Positions 22,873-34,511 are shown, counted from the stretch's first letter. The stretch is 64,000 nt of DNA from Viola odorata (GCA_963691705.1 OY829541.1:11526564-11590563), one strand, 5' to 3'. Made by a program: numbers and translations. Notes: a model not told the origin generated them from the letters alone.

Positions 22873-23756
22873 TGATATGATCCGGCCTAGTGTAAGTAAG
22901 CCGAATGATATATGGAGCTTGAGGAGGATCTAGCCGATGGAGTTATCAACAAGACTTGGAAGGAAGACAGGAATTTCATACACAATACACGGATTTGGCA
23001 GCGGAAATAGATTAGAAAAGCAAGGAAACAAAGTACCCGGAATGTTGATTGTTGCTAGATGGATGGAAAGGAAGCAATGAACAAATGCACAACATGTAGG
23101 AGCTCAAACCAATCCAGCAAACAAAGCTTCAAATATATTTAAGTCACCCAAACTTGTTACAAATTCGATTACAAAGATTTCCCGGAGGAAGATCGGGAGG
23201 AGTGTTCTCTACTCAAGCGATCTTTCTCCAAGAAGGATTGAAGAGTTTAATGACCTAGGTGATAAGTTTAAGGAGTGCTCTCAACTTATCAAATATCACT
23301 CAAGTCCAAAAACTAACTAATGAAAATGAAACAAGAGCTATTTATACAAGTAGGCAAAAGTTGACAGAACAGGAGCAAAACGCTATGGCGTTTTGGCAAA
23401 ACGCTATGGCGTTTTGCTACTGGAAAGTTACGGATCAAGCTGGGGCAAAACGCTATGGCGTTTTGGCAAAACGCTATAGCGTTTTGCCACTGGAAAGCGT
23501 TTTGGGCAAAACGCTATGGCGTTTTGGGCAAAACGCTATGGCGTTTTGGGCAAAACGCTATAGCGTTTTGCCACTGGGAGGCTCACGATGGAAAATCACA
23601 TAGGCCGGTTTTTCCTCGTCTTGGAGGGGTCCTTTCTCTCTCATTTTGCCTTCAACCCATGAGGACAATGCTCTTGCTTTGCTCCGTGTGATCGGGCCTT
23701 GAGGCAACATGCCTTGAATGTCAAGTTCGGTCTTGGAGGGGTCCGTGATCATATCA
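22873..23756 (-). repeat. 5' LTR of element C
   Basis: 884 bp, 30 bases longer than the 3' LTR through extra palindrome units. It also carries a copy of the gag-pol C-terminal frame (23752-23558), which is LTR sequence and not a separate gene. Confidence 0.93.
23375..23575. repeat. Palindrome array, right C LTR
   Basis: Seven units of the AAAACGCTAT(A/G)GCGTTTT palindrome, compared with five in the other LTR. The units are spaced by GG or GGG and by short LTR spacers such as CTACTGGAAAGTT. Confidence 0.92.
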
Positions 23757-24100
23757 CAAACTCAAAGAAAAGCTTGACCTCCTACTTGAGTTACAAGAAG
23801 CAACAATTCTTAAAACACTCCTCTACAAGCGTAGGATGGTGAAGTATCATAATCGGCGCGTGAAAGAAAAAATGCTCAAGGTGGGAGATTTAGTATTGCG
23901 TCGAAAAAAGGCTTTCGGACAATAGATGAGGAATCTTAGTCCCAACTGGGAAAGACCATACAAGGTCACAAGGATTGTGGGAAAGAGAGCCTAACACCTA
24001 GAGTAGCTTAACAATACACCATTGATCAACTCTTGGAATATTGCTAATTTAAAATTATACCATCCAAGAGTATATATGATTTTTATAACCTTTGAGTGAA
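23757..24100 (+). pseudogene. Element A integrase, C-terminal part
   Basis: The integrase frame of A continues after C with KEKLDLLLELQEATILK, MVKYHNRRVKEKMLKVGDL, VLRRKKA and NWERPYKV, the C-terminal domain after the catalytic core in gypsy integrases. A stop replaces a codon near 23925. The residues LANLKLYHPR follow in decayed form. Confidence 0.78.
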
Positions 24101-24165
24101 TAATAACACCGTGGACGTAAGTTTTAACACTAAACCACATTATAAAAAAAAACATGTCTTTTTTA

Positions 24166-24657
24166 GGGGAAATAGTTTTTACCACCCCTGAACTATCGGA
24201 GAAAATCACAAACTTCCCCTGAACTTCATTTTTTAAAATACTGCTCCCTGAACTATTGTTTTCGAGCAAAAAGACCCCCTCCGTCCATTTTCACTAACTG
24301 TCCCGTTAAAATGACTCCCTATTGCCGGTTTGGGGTATTTTTTTTACCGGTTGCACACAGTAATTAATTAAAGTTGTTGTTTTGATTTGTTTTGAAAAAA
24401 TAATTAATTTTGTTTTGATTTGGTTTTGGAATAATTAATTTTTCTCAAAACCAAAGAAGCCCCGTCCCTTTTTTGTCAAAACAGAAGAGAAACAAATAGA
24501 AAAAAATAAGAACAATCGCGAGCGAGGGAAGAGAAGAGAGACGATTCTGATCGTGAAGAGAAGAGAGCCGATTCAGATCTGGGTGTCGAACCCCTGGTAG
24601 AAGACGACGAACCACAGAAGACGATAGGTGGAAGGGCAGCGGAAAGTTAGGGTTTCT
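24166..24657 (+). repeat. Left terminal inverted repeat of D
   Basis: About 490 bp complementary to 30708-31211, from GGGGAAATAG to the shared GCGGAAAGTTAGGGTTT, with indels in the middle. The first 65 bases resemble the ends of the elements at 144 and 53345. Confidence 0.85.
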
Positions 24658-24760
24658 GAGAAGACGATAGGTAGAAGACGAAGAGAAGAGGGGTTCGTTT
24701 GAGAAGAGGTCACGACAGCAAGCAATTACTGATTAACGGCGAAATTGCATCTCCACCGGC

Positions 24761-25216
24761 ATGGCGTCATCAAGCAATCACTCATTCACGGCATCTGCAG
24801 GAAGTGACGAAGGAAATAGTGCAGCATCCTATTTACGATTCAAGAACATACTGTGCAAGTGTGGGGTAAGAGCTTCGGTTAAGATATCAGAATCGACAAC
24901 TAACCCAGGAAGGTTGTACTATAAATGTGCGAATGGTCAGTGTGGATTGTGGGCATGGTGAAATGTGCAAGGTGGATCTGTGCCCAACGTTCGTCCGGTT
25001 GAAAATAATGATTGGGTAGCGATTAAGGAAGATATTAGGGAGGGTCTGCAGGAAGAATGCGAGTTGATTCGCAGGGAGTTGAAGGAGATTGTTGCTGCAA
25101 CATCTAGCAACGCAGAAGCAGTGGGAAATGTTAATAATTGTTCATTTATCATACTATGTCTTTTGATCCTTCTCCAATTTTTCTTGATTACTGCTCTTGT
25201 AATATTTAGAGGTTGA
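24761..25216 (+). pseudogene. GRF-type zinc-finger protein with C-terminal membrane segment
   Basis: A 151-codon frame starts just inside the left repeat and has one TGA at codon 67, where copy F has a cysteine codon. Residues 32-66 have a GRF-like zinc-finger pattern: CKCG at 32-35, GRLYYKC ending at Cys56, Cys61 and two tryptophans. A charged segment likely to form a coiled coil follows (EDIREGLQEECELIRREL), then a hydrophobic stretch of about 22 residues ending near the C-terminus (CLLILLQFFLITALVIF). Plants have many small proteins of this layout, some annotated At4g04775-like. GRF fingers bind single-stranded nucleic acid in other proteins; its job here is unknown. Converging on the transposase gene, it may be an accessory gene of the element. 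Confidence 0.75.
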
Positions 25217-25712
25217 ATTTGGTGAATTTGTAGTTTTTAGGGTTTGTATGTGCTGAAATGTTAATTTTTTGGAGATGGCATTGTTAGACGGGTTGGAGAT
25301 GGCATTTTTTGGAAATGGCATGATAATTTTTTGGGATTATAGGTTTAATGGTGTATCTGGTAATCTTTTAGGACTGTCTTGTGTGCGTGAGTTATGTAAT
25401 CTACAACTTTGAATGCAAAGCAACTTTGAATGCAACTTGTACTTGTTTTTAGATTCTGGTTCTCTTCTCTTTTGATGCTGAATTGTACTTGCATGAGTTA
25501 TGTAATATTAAATGGAAGAGAACAACTAATTCAAATGTAGTCTTGAATTCAAATGGAAGAGAACTACAAGTTGAAAGCAATCATAAGTGCACAACCAAAT
25601 TGTGTTAAATATCCCTTTCATTGATAAGCAGCAAGTTAGAAGTACATATCTTACATTATAAGTCCCCTACAATTGCCCTTTCCATAACCACAAAAGATGA
25701 AAAAAAATTACA
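25217..25712. other. Spacer after the GRF gene
   Basis: Untranslated AT-rich sequence; no conserved frame. It probably includes the 3' end of the GRF transcript. Confidence 0.4.
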
Positions 25713-26290
25713 CAAAATCAGTTCCACATTGCTGCACCAAACTACACACCTGCTTCATCAAAATGAGACCCACATTGCTGCAACAAACTACAAGAAATCA
25801 TCCCTAAATCAGTCTTACATTCCTGCACCTCAAACTCCACAAAATCAGTTCCACATTGCTGCACCAAACTACACACCTGCTTCATCAAAATGAGACCCAC
25901 ATTGCTGCAACAAACTACAAGAAATCATCCCTAAATCAGTCCTACATTCCTGCACCTCAAACTCCACAAAATCACTCCCACATTGCTGCACAAACTACAC
26001 AGAATCATCCCAGCACCTCAAACTCCACAAAATCATTCCCACATTGCTGCACAAACTACACAGAATCATCCCAGCACCTCAAACTCCACAAAATCAGTCA
26101 CAAATTGCTGCACAAACTACACACAATCATCCCAAAATCAGTCCTACATTCCTGGACCTAAAACTCCACAAAATCAGTCCCAAAGGGGAGCAACAACCTA
26201 CACAAAAGTCAGACCCACATTGCTGCAACAAATTATACAAACACATTCCAACACTAACTACACAAACACATTCACTGTTGCAGGAAACCA
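25713..26290. repeat. Tandem repeats between the two D genes
   Basis: A unit of about 133 bp starting at CACATTGCTGCACCAAAC is present at about 25716 and 25852, and then shorter 62-bp units (core CACATTGCTGCACAAACTACAC) recur to about 26130. Plus-strand frames give Q/N/H/T-rich peptide but shift between units, so I treat them as non-coding. Confidence 0.75.
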
Positions 26291-26489
26291 CACAAAATTA
26301 AGGTATCCATTTCCTGCTATTCCCGACTTGGCTTCTTGTACTTCGGCTGGTTGTGCTTGGCTGTACTGGCTCAGGTGCACTGGACCTGGTTTGTGGCCTT
26401 GGGGGGCGGAAGCTGCCACTAACTCCAGCGGGTTTCCATATCCTCTTCTTCTTAGGCCTTTGCCTTGTATTCACACCAGTGTTCATAGG

Positions 26490-26757
26490 GGTTGGAGATG
26501 GCATTGTTGGAGGGGTTGGAGATGGCATTGTTGGAGGGATTGTTGGAAGGGTTGGAGATGGCATTGTTGAAGGGGTTGGAGATGGCATTGTTGGAGGGGT
26601 TGGAGGGGTTGGAGATGGCATTGTTGGAGGGATTGTTGGAGGGGTTGGAGATAGCATTGTTGGAGGGGTTGGAGATGGCATTGTTAGAGGGATTGTTGGA
26701 GGGGTTGGAGATGGCATTGTTGGAGGGATTGTTGGAGGGGTTGGAGATGGCATTGAG
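26490..26757 (-). repeat. Pro/Thr-coding minisatellite in the transposase tail
   Basis: About ten copies of a GGTTGGAGATGGCATTGTTG-type unit (mostly 24 bp with 12-bp inserts) encode MPSPTPPTIPPT repeats in exon 4. Unit lengths divisible by three keep the frame open. Copy F lacks this expansion. Confidence 0.85.
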
Positions 26758-29309
26758 CTCCTTGAAAACCTTGAACCAACATTTGCATCCCCATCATTTC
26801 CCTAAAACCACAAACACTTAAAATAGTAAATACAAGTAAATTTATGAATGGGAAATTTAATATATGAGAAGACTAAATAAATTTACCTGCACTTCAGGTT
26901 CAGTTTCACCATTAGGAGTACTTGTAGCACCAGCAATTGTTCTTTTCTTTTTCCTCCTCAAGGGTGGAAGGTCTGACCTCATAGGGAGTGGACAAGTCCT
27001 AATATTATGATTTTTTCCTTTACAATTCCTGCAAGTCATCACCGTCCCAGCCCTCACTCTGTTTGGGTTGGATGGACCAGTCTCTCCAGCTTCCCTCATT
27101 CTCTTATTTCTTGGTCTACCACTCTGTAGTGTATGTTCTGGGGGCCTCACATCATGATGACCTTGAACCACTGGCCATTCACTTTGATCTGGAACAGGGA
27201 GGATACCATCCTTGTATGAGTCCATGAATGTGCTCTTACGATAAGCCACATGTACAAAGTCATGAGGACTTTTCCTCAAGAACAAGATGGCAGCAGCTGC
27301 ATGTCTACATGGCACTCCAGTTAAATCCCATTTTTTGCATGAGCAAGTCCTCAACTGCAAGTCAAGAGTGCATTTGTCACCACTAATGTGCTCCACCTCA
27401 AACTTCTGCATTTGGGAATGAGGATACACGATATACGACTGACACTCTTGAATGCATTTCTCTAGTCTGTTGAACCACCTTGGACATATAATCCCATCAT
27501 ACAACATCATCCCTTGATATTTCATGTAAAACCTCCTCATAAGCAATCTTCTAATTCTCTCCAGACATGTCAATATTGGCTTTTTCCTTGCAAGCCTGAC
27601 ACGCAAACATGAAGAAAATCAACTACCTTATAGAAAGTACACTAAAGAAGATATACAATAGAATTTATACAATAGAAAGTACAGTAAAGAATTTATACAA
27701 TAGAAAGTAACACATTACCTGATGTAAGAATTGAAGCTCTCTGAAAGATTATTCAGGAGAAGGTCACACATCACCCATGGGTTGAAAGCATGCCTTGACC
27801 ACCTCTGAGGAGGTATCTTCTTCAACCAAGCATATGCTGCTGGTTTTTCACACTTGATTTTCTCCATGTAGATGTTGAACTTTGTGGCTGTGTATGATCT
27901 AGCCGCATCCCATAGAAGGTCCTTCATGTACTGGCTACCCCCAAACTCACCCTTGAAATTGTTCCAAATATGTCGCACACAATACCTATGGTCCACCTCC
28001 TTTAATACGGTATCAAAAATGTTTTGCAACCCCTGCAAAAAACAAGAATATGTTAGACAGATTTGTAGAAAACCACAAGACCAAGATGGAAAATTGGAAA
28101 AATCACAAGAGGAAGTGTGAAACTAACCTTCTGCCTGTCAGACATGAAGCACCAGTGATTTAGTGACCCAAGGTCATCTTCTAATCTATGCAGAAACCAC
28201 AACCAATTCTCCTTGCATTCAGAATCCACCACTGACCATGCAATAGGAAAGATGTTCCCATTTGCATCTTTTCTTATTGCTGACAATAAGTGACCCTTAT
28301 ATCTCCCTTTCAAGTGGCAGCCATCAATACCGATAAATGGCCTACATCCACTCAAAAATCCACGCTTACAAGCTGATAGACAAATGTACAACCTCTTGAA
28401 AATACCAAGCGGGGCTGTTATTTTGACGGTGCTACCAGGATTAGACGTTCTTATTGCCTCAGCATAACTCCATATTTGCTTATATTGCTCACTATGCTCT
28501 CCCTCGATGAGAGTTTGTGCTATTTTCTTTGCCCTCACCATCTTATATTTTGAAACTGTAACAAAATGCTCCCTACTCACCCTATTTGCTAGGATATCCA
28601 AATCCGTATCAAGATTGTCCTTGAAATCAGCTAAATATGTTTGAGCAATCCATCTGGCAGTTGCCTGCCGGTTGACTAGATCCTTTCCACAGTAGTGAGT
28701 ACTGATGAAGGTCTTTATCTGGAAGGAGGTCTTGTCTGCCGATGGTGAAGCATGTATTCTCCATCCACAAAGGTTCTTGCAATGGCCAGTGATCCGACTC
28801 TTCTCATTCTTGTCAAACCTAAAGTCATGTCCAGTCTGCACCGAATGTAACTTCAAAGCTTTCCTGAACACATTAGGAGTGGCAAACTTCATTCCAACCA
28901 CCAATTTAATTTCGCCCATCATATCTGTACTCTCATTGAATATGGGGAATCTATTCTTCATCCTTTCCCTTTCATCCTCACTGTCAGAACAAGGGGGGCT
29001 GACTAACTTATCACTATCATCTTCATCAGTCTCAACATCAGGCACACCTGGACCAAAATGTCTTACTGGTGGCCTCCTAACTCTGTCACTTCTACCTTCA
29101 TCAACTCCCACACCTGATTGCTCAACTCCCTCAACCACTTCCTCAAATTCCATATCACCCCCCACATCTGCTGTATCAAATATATCTTCCTCACCTTCAT
29201 TTTCAGAATCTACGAAATCACTAAGATCTTCACTACTACAATCATGTACTTCCCAACTGTAGGTTCTATCAGCGTGGCTGTCATAACTGTGCTCATCATC
29301 TCCATCCCC

Positions 29310-29490
29310 TACATTTTCAGGCCCATCACCATCATTAACAGGCCCACCTTCATTAACAGACGCATCCCCAACATTTTCAGGCCCATCACCATCATTTTCA
29401 GGCCCATCACCATCATTAACAGGAACATCCCCAACATTTTCAGGCCCATCACCATCATTAACAGGCCCACCTTCATTAACAGGCTCATTG
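29310..29490 (-). repeat. Acidic repeat in transposase exon 1
   Basis: Repeats of about 30 bp encode GDGPENVGDVPVND-type peptide. The frameshift that breaks the gene lies close by, where repeat slippage is likely. Confidence 0.75.
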
Positions 29491-30219
29491 TTATCTCCAT
29501 TATCTCCATAACCTTCATTTTCCATCCATTTCAGGCCCTTCATCTTCAAAAACAGGCCCATCTTCATATGAATTGGGACTAGCTGCAGGCCCCCTTTCAT
29601 TATCTCCATCTTTATCTCCATCCACATATTCATTGTTATCACAATCTTTATCTCCATCACCACAATTTTCCACCACAACTTCATCTCCATAGGTTAGCAA
29701 TAAAGCACCAGAACCTGCACACATATCATCAACCCCTTCATCTTCAGCACCAGAAACTACATTTGCCATCTCATCATCACTACTGTCAAGGTTCACAACC
29801 ATTATGGGGGTGTTGATGCCATGCTCCACATACACTTCAAGTGTATCCTCACAATTTCTTAGCATCTCTGCAATTATTTTCTTCACATGTTTCTCCTTCC
29901 TCAAACCCTTGATCCCTTCCTCCATTTCTTCCCATGGATATTTCGCATGATAGTGTATAACATTAAGGTGTCCTGACCTTATAACTCTTTCATGTATGTG
30001 TTCTATTGTAAGCTCATCATGTTCAATGGAGAAACTTACTTCCAGTGCATCAACATACTTCACATTTGGAACTAGGATCCATGTTCCACCAACGAAGATT
30101 TTGACAGTAATAAGCATCCTGTCAAGGGTTTGCACTACAATATTTAAGCAATGACAGCAACAACCAAATTCTTCTTCAGCTTTACTCAATAGGTGTTTAC
30201 TTTTGCAATATTTAACCAA

Positions 30220-30707
30220 TATTTAAGCATCATGTTTATAATATCCAGAATATCAAACATACTGTTTAGCAATATTTAATCATCCTGCTTAGTAATGGTC
30301 AAACCAGTAGCTATGCATTTATAGTAAATTAATACAAATATACAAAATATGAAACAGGACCACAAAACAGAATCATTGTCAAACACTTAACATTCGGTCA
30401 ACTAGACAACAACCAAAAAGGAATCTCCTTTATGACACCACAAAGTACAAAACACCACACTATAGATCTGAACACAACACTATAATAAGACAATGTGCAA
30501 GACAGACAAAAAGTAATTATCAATAGAATAGAATAAAGCAAACCCAATGCAGAAAGATTAATTCAAAATCCTAATCGAGGCAAAGACACACATTACAAGG
30601 GAAAGACATATCACTAACCTCGCATCTGCAGCGCAACAGTTCCGACTTGTCCTTATCACTGTCCTTTGTTTGCTTCTTTGGCGGAAATAGGGAAAACGAC
30701 TCTTTCC
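30220..30707. other. 5' untranslated or promoter region of the D transposase
   Basis: AT-rich, no conserved frame; lies between the transposase start and the right terminal repeat. Confidence 0.45.
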
Positions 30708-31211
30708 CAAAACCCTAACTTTCCGCTGACCTTCCTCTTTTTGTCTTCCGTCGTTCGTCTTCTACCAAGGATTCGAACCAGAATCTCCTCTCTTCTCTTC
30801 ACTCGCGATTGTTCTACTTTAACCCCCAGAATCGTCTCTCTTCTCTTCCCTCGCTCGCGATTGTTCTTATTTTTTTCTATTTGTTTCTCTTCTGTTTTGA
30901 CAAAAAAGGGACGGGGCTTCTTTGGTTTTGAGAAAAATTAATTATTCCAAAACCAAATCAAAACAAAATTAATTATTTTTTTCAAAACAAATCAAAACAA
31001 CAACTTTAATTAATTACTGTGTGAAACAGGTAAAAAAAATACCCCAAACCGGCAATAGGGAGTCATTTTAACGGGACAGTTAGTGAAAATGGACGGAGGG
31101 GGTCTTTTTGCTCGAAAACAATAGTTCATGGAGCAGTACTTTAAAAAATGAAGTTCAGGGGAAGTTTGTGATTTTCGCCGATAGTTCAGGGGTGGTAAAA
31201 ACTATTTCCCC
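30708..31211 (-). repeat. Right terminal inverted repeat of D
   Basis: About 500 bp, reverse complement of 24166-24657. It shares the CGCTCGCGATTGTTCTTATT block and the terminal CTATTTCCCC. The minus-strand transcript of the transposase probably starts in or just inside it. Confidence 0.85.
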
Positions 31212-31256
31212 TTTATTTTATACAGATTGCAATATCTGCAAGATCGGGTGATAGAA

Positions 31257-31502
31257 ATCAATCAAAGCCCATTCTGTTCTGATTAAACAGACGATGATAA
31301 GGCTTGGGAGTAAAAGACTATCAATAAAAGCCCATTCCATTCTGATTAAACAAACGGTGGTAAGGATTGGGATCAAACGACTCTATCAATCAAAGTCCAT
31401 ACCGTTGTGATAAACAGACCTTGGTAAGGCTTGGGAGCAAACAACTCTATCAATCAAAGACCATTCCGCTCTGATTAAACAAATGGTGGCAAGGCTTGGG
31501 GA
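31257..31502 (+). repeat. 64-bp minisatellite in the 3' region of A
   Basis: Four imperfect units of about 62-65 bp, each starting ATCAATCAAAG and holding CTGATTAAACA and AAGGCTTGGGAG. Non-coding. Such arrays between pol and 3' LTR are frequent in Tat elements. Confidence 0.85.
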
Positions 31503-31865
31503 AGCTAACAGAGAAAGCTGAGAATTTTCCAAAGAAGGAATAGAGGCACAAACGATTTTTCATTATACAAATGGAAAAAATAGCCTGCTTTAATTATCGT
31601 GGGTAAGTAGAGATATAACTCTTTTTTTGTTATTTTTTTTGGATTACTAATATCTCTACATACTATTGTTGGGAAGAGCCAGTTATCGGGGGATTAAAAA
31701 AAACTTGGTTTTTTCCTTTCTATTTTACTATATCTAACCGCGTAAGATATCAAAGGGAGCATAAAGAATTAGGAAATTTTCAAGAAAAGAAGTCCATTAA
31801 TAAGAGCCATACGACATCTACATTAAAAAAGAGGGCAAAGCTACAAGCTCCGTTAAACTACTCAC
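31503..31865. other. Element A internal spacer, no gene
   Basis: AT-rich non-coding stretch between the minisatellite and the end of the antisense ORF. Confidence 0.4.
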
Positions 31866-34203
31866 TCGAAGGAGGTGGAGGCGGCGCTAAAGGAAGAGTT
31901 TTCGGAAGAGAAGGTCGCTCAATATTCTCATTGTCGGCCACAACTTCCAGGGTAGTCGGATTGGATAGAGGAGTAAAATTCTTTTCATCAATTTCACCGA
32001 GTTTACAGTTAACAAAAGGGGAATATTCGCCGCATCAAAGTTGGCTTCACTGTAGTACTCTAAAAATCCATCAAAGACAGCGCCTAGCGTCTTTTCATGC
32101 CACTTTTGGGTCTTTGTTGGGACAACTTCAAGCTATTTCCATCTAAGGAAAAGTTCTTGGCTAACTTCCGAAGACCAATTCTTCTCAGCAACCAACTACG
32201 ACTCTAAATTTTTAAACCGCTCCTTTTTCGCGGTTAGCTCTAGGTCCAATCTCTCGGTAGCCATAGAAGATTCCTCCTCTTTCTTCCTTGCAGCATATTT
32301 CTCCTTAAGAGCTTCAACCAATTGCACCTTACATTCATCTAGCGCAATTTTAGTTCACTCATGAAGTTCTGAGACACTATGGACTTCCTCTTTATAATCC
32401 TGGAACTCTTGATTCGCCTATGCAACCTATGCTTTTTGCATCTCTAACTTCTCAGAGGTAGAATCAAACGCATATCGGAGATAAATAGGCTGCTTTGTCC
32501 ATACGCAATCTGAGCACTAAGGGGTAGTTGCTGGATAAAGTGATAGTGATCATCTCCGATACCAGGGAAACTATCCATACGTCACGCGCACTCAGCTCTG
32601 ATAACCCAAAAGATTGACAGCCTTGATTGACCAGATTCCTTAAATTTACCTGGTGGTTAACTTCTCCATTTGGACCAAGAGTTGAAAAATATGCATTCAT
32701 ATCATAAATGTGATCATGGATCTTGTCATCAGAAAAAGACAGAGCAGATAACGAAGGGCCTGGAATGAAGTGGAGTTGCACGGGAGAGGTAATCACTAGG
32801 CGAGGAGGACTTGGAGGGTTCTCAGTCCTGATTGCCTCGTCTGGATGGCAAGTGGCTAAAGTGTCTATCGTCGAAGAAAAAGAGGAAAAGGTGGCATCAA
32901 CAGGAATCCCAATAGGTACATCACCCATTAGAGCAGAAATCAGAATGCCATCATCTGATCCTCCATAAAATTATGGGAAGTTTGTGGTAGACATAGGACG
33001 AACCGGGGGAGGAGGTTGTGCTGAAGTACCTTCACCACTTCTCTTCCGTTCGTTAAATTGCTTGGAGGCAACAAACAGAAATTCAATCCACATCTCAGCA
33101 GTTGGAGTAGAAGATGAAGAATTTGAGTTAGAAGTGGCCTTATTAGAGTTACCCGAATGATCACTAATAGTCAGGCGATTATCTGCCTCAAGTTCTGCAG
33201 CCGCTAAGTCTATTTCTTGATCAAAGATGGCGTTTGAGGTGTCGTCTGGAGATGAATGAGAGTTCAGGAACGGGTGGCAGTTGAAGAGGTACAACCTTTT
33301 ACGCTCTCGCCCGAGAAGAAGAGGCGCCGATAGTTTTCTTTTTCTTGGAGAAACGGACTTGTGCTTGAAGTTCTTTGGGTTTTCTTGGCTTTTCTCCGCA
33401 GTGACTCCGGTAACCAACCCTTTGGTATCTCTAAAAAATAAAGACGATATCAAAGTTAGACAAAAAATGAATCATCAAGCAAAAATGTTAGAAACTCACC
33501 CACTCGGCAATCTAATAATGGAACACTGGTGGCAAGATTCCTAGTGTGAAAAAGGTGTATCCACACATAACAACCTATTGGCCTGGGCTCGCTCCTCAAC
33601 CGATACTTCATTTGGTTTCTGCCAGGCCTTCTCATTAATAACCCGATTAAATCTCGTTCTCTAACTAACAATCGGTAACTCAATTACAAAGAAACAGTCT
33701 TTCCAACCATACACGGAAGACTCGAATCTTTCAAAATTCCATAGAAATGATCTAATAGAAGTGTCATCCTAGTGAGGAAAGATTGTTACCATACTTATTC
33801 GATAGTATAATTGAAAAAACATCCGGAAGAGCCAAACGGAGGGAAAAGGTATACCATTTAATTCACAAATCTGGAGGAAAGCGTAGATACCAGACCAAGA
33901 ATTATGAGAAATCTGTTCAAGGTTTAGGTCATAGTGGTTGAGCATGTTGGAAATCATGGGGTGAAACGGAAGTCGGAAGCCGTATTGGAACATCTTTGTA
34001 TACAACACCCTTTGATTTTTCGTTAGAGTACTATTTAACCTAACCTCTTGACCCGCAATCAAAATATTATCCCTAACTGTGAAGGAGGCGTTGTAGTTAG
34101 TGAGTTCAACCCACAAATCCCCAATGTTAGTGATTTTGGAGGGTGTTTTCTCTATTAATTGCTCGCCATAACCCTTAGCCTTGATTTGAGGAGCACGGGG
34201 CAT
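31866..34203 (-). pseudogene. Antisense ORF of element A (gypsy-type transposase_28-like)
   Basis: The ATG of MPRAPQIKAKG is at 34203-34201, on the strand opposite to gag-pol. Readable blocks are RLPFHPMISNMLNHYDL, LEQISHNSWSGIYAFLQICE, WLFRMFFQLYYRI, then VYGWKDCFF-like and HTRNLATSVPLLDC, and far downstream a long charged coiled coil (EEVHSVSELHE, KVQLVEALKEKYAARKKEEE). This order matches the plant family named putative gypsy-type transposon domain, which occurs as an extra antisense ORF between pol and 3' LTR in Tat/Retand-type elements. Its role is unknown. Frameshifts near 33453, 33683 and 32971 and several stops, including at least three in the coiled coil, break it. Confidence 0.72.
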
Positions 34204-34304
34204 GATCAGAGAAGGATAAGGGTAAAACGGAATACACAAATCGGAAGAATCAAAGTAAAGAAGAAAGAGGATGATAGCGATAGGTACCTTTTAATGATGA
34301 GCGC

Positions 34305-34511
34305 CCTTAATCGGAAACTTGATCGGAGTATGGTCGGAAAATAAGGATGCTAGAGAGAGAATGAAGAATATTTGAGTGTGCAGAATATTTAGGTGTAGAA
34401 ACAATTTGAACGTGAAAAGAAAGTAAAAAAAGGAGCAAAAAGGAGAGAGGATTTATATCCAGAACACCTCACGACTGATCATGCAACTTATTGGGAAATT
34501 ATACGTGGCAG
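34305..34511 (+). repeat. Segment duplicated on both sides of the A 3' LTR (copy 1)
   Basis: From CCCTTAATC to GGGAAATTA this stretch recurs at 35353-35565 just outside the LTR, about 90 percent alike by eye. It holds the region upstream of the antisense ORF. Confidence 0.85.

Larger units (their letters stand above)
15910..23756 (-). mobile_element. Element C: young CRM-like Ty3/gypsy chromovirus
   Basis: The insertion is 7847 bp with a perfect 5-bp duplication CAAAC (15905-15909 and 23757-23761). LTRs at 15910-16763 and 22873-23756 begin TGATATGATC and end GATCATATCA, a perfect 10-bp inverted terminus, and differ by only a few substitutions and by palindrome copy number. A primer site (22859-22870), polypurine tract (16765-16776) and one long gag-pol frame with a single premature stop are all in place. 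Gag-pol runs into the 3' LTR and has no evident chromodomain, as in CRM elements. It is the most recently active retrotransposon in the window. Confidence 0.92.
26298..30117 (-). pseudogene. MURA-type transposase of element D (four exons, one frameshift)
   Basis: Likely ATG at 30117-30115. Exon 1 runs to 28128 with a frameshift between about 29600 and 29515 in an acidic repeat; introns at 28127-28033, 27718-27596 and 26886-26802 have GT and AG ends. Domains in order: PB1-like N-terminus (VKIFVGG...), acidic repeat region, MuDR N-terminal domain around FATPNVFRKALKLHSVQTG, transposase core with the DDE residues D in FIGIDGCHLKG, D in FMSDRQKG (across intron 1) and E in NNLSESFNSYI, SWIM finger CSC...CRH, CCHC knuckle CRNCKGKNHNIRTC, then a Pro/Thr repeat and basic tail ending KWIP. 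It cuts and rejoins DNA at the element ends. Only the frameshift clearly disables it. Confidence 0.87.
24166..31211 (-). mobile_element. Element D: coding Mutator-like element with two convergent genes
   Basis: The 7046-bp element has inverted repeats of about 500 bp, starting GGGGAAATAG and ending CTATTTCCCC. Flanking 9-mers, TCTTTTTTA (24157-24165) and TTTATTTTA (31212-31220), agree at 7 of 9 positions. It encodes a MURA-type transposase on the minus strand (30117 to 26298, four exons) and, on the plus strand, a small GRF zinc-finger protein with a membrane segment (24761-25216). The same pair in the same arrangement is in element F. It inserted between the integrase and antisense ORF of A. 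Confidence 0.9.

Noticed and set aside
23558..23752. Separate small gene in the right C LTR
   Set aside because: It is the LTR copy of the gag-pol C-terminus.
25621..26821. Plus-strand frames with Q/N/H/T and MALLEGL repeats
   Set aside because: They are reverse readings of the transposase tail minisatellite and of non-coding tandem repeats in D.
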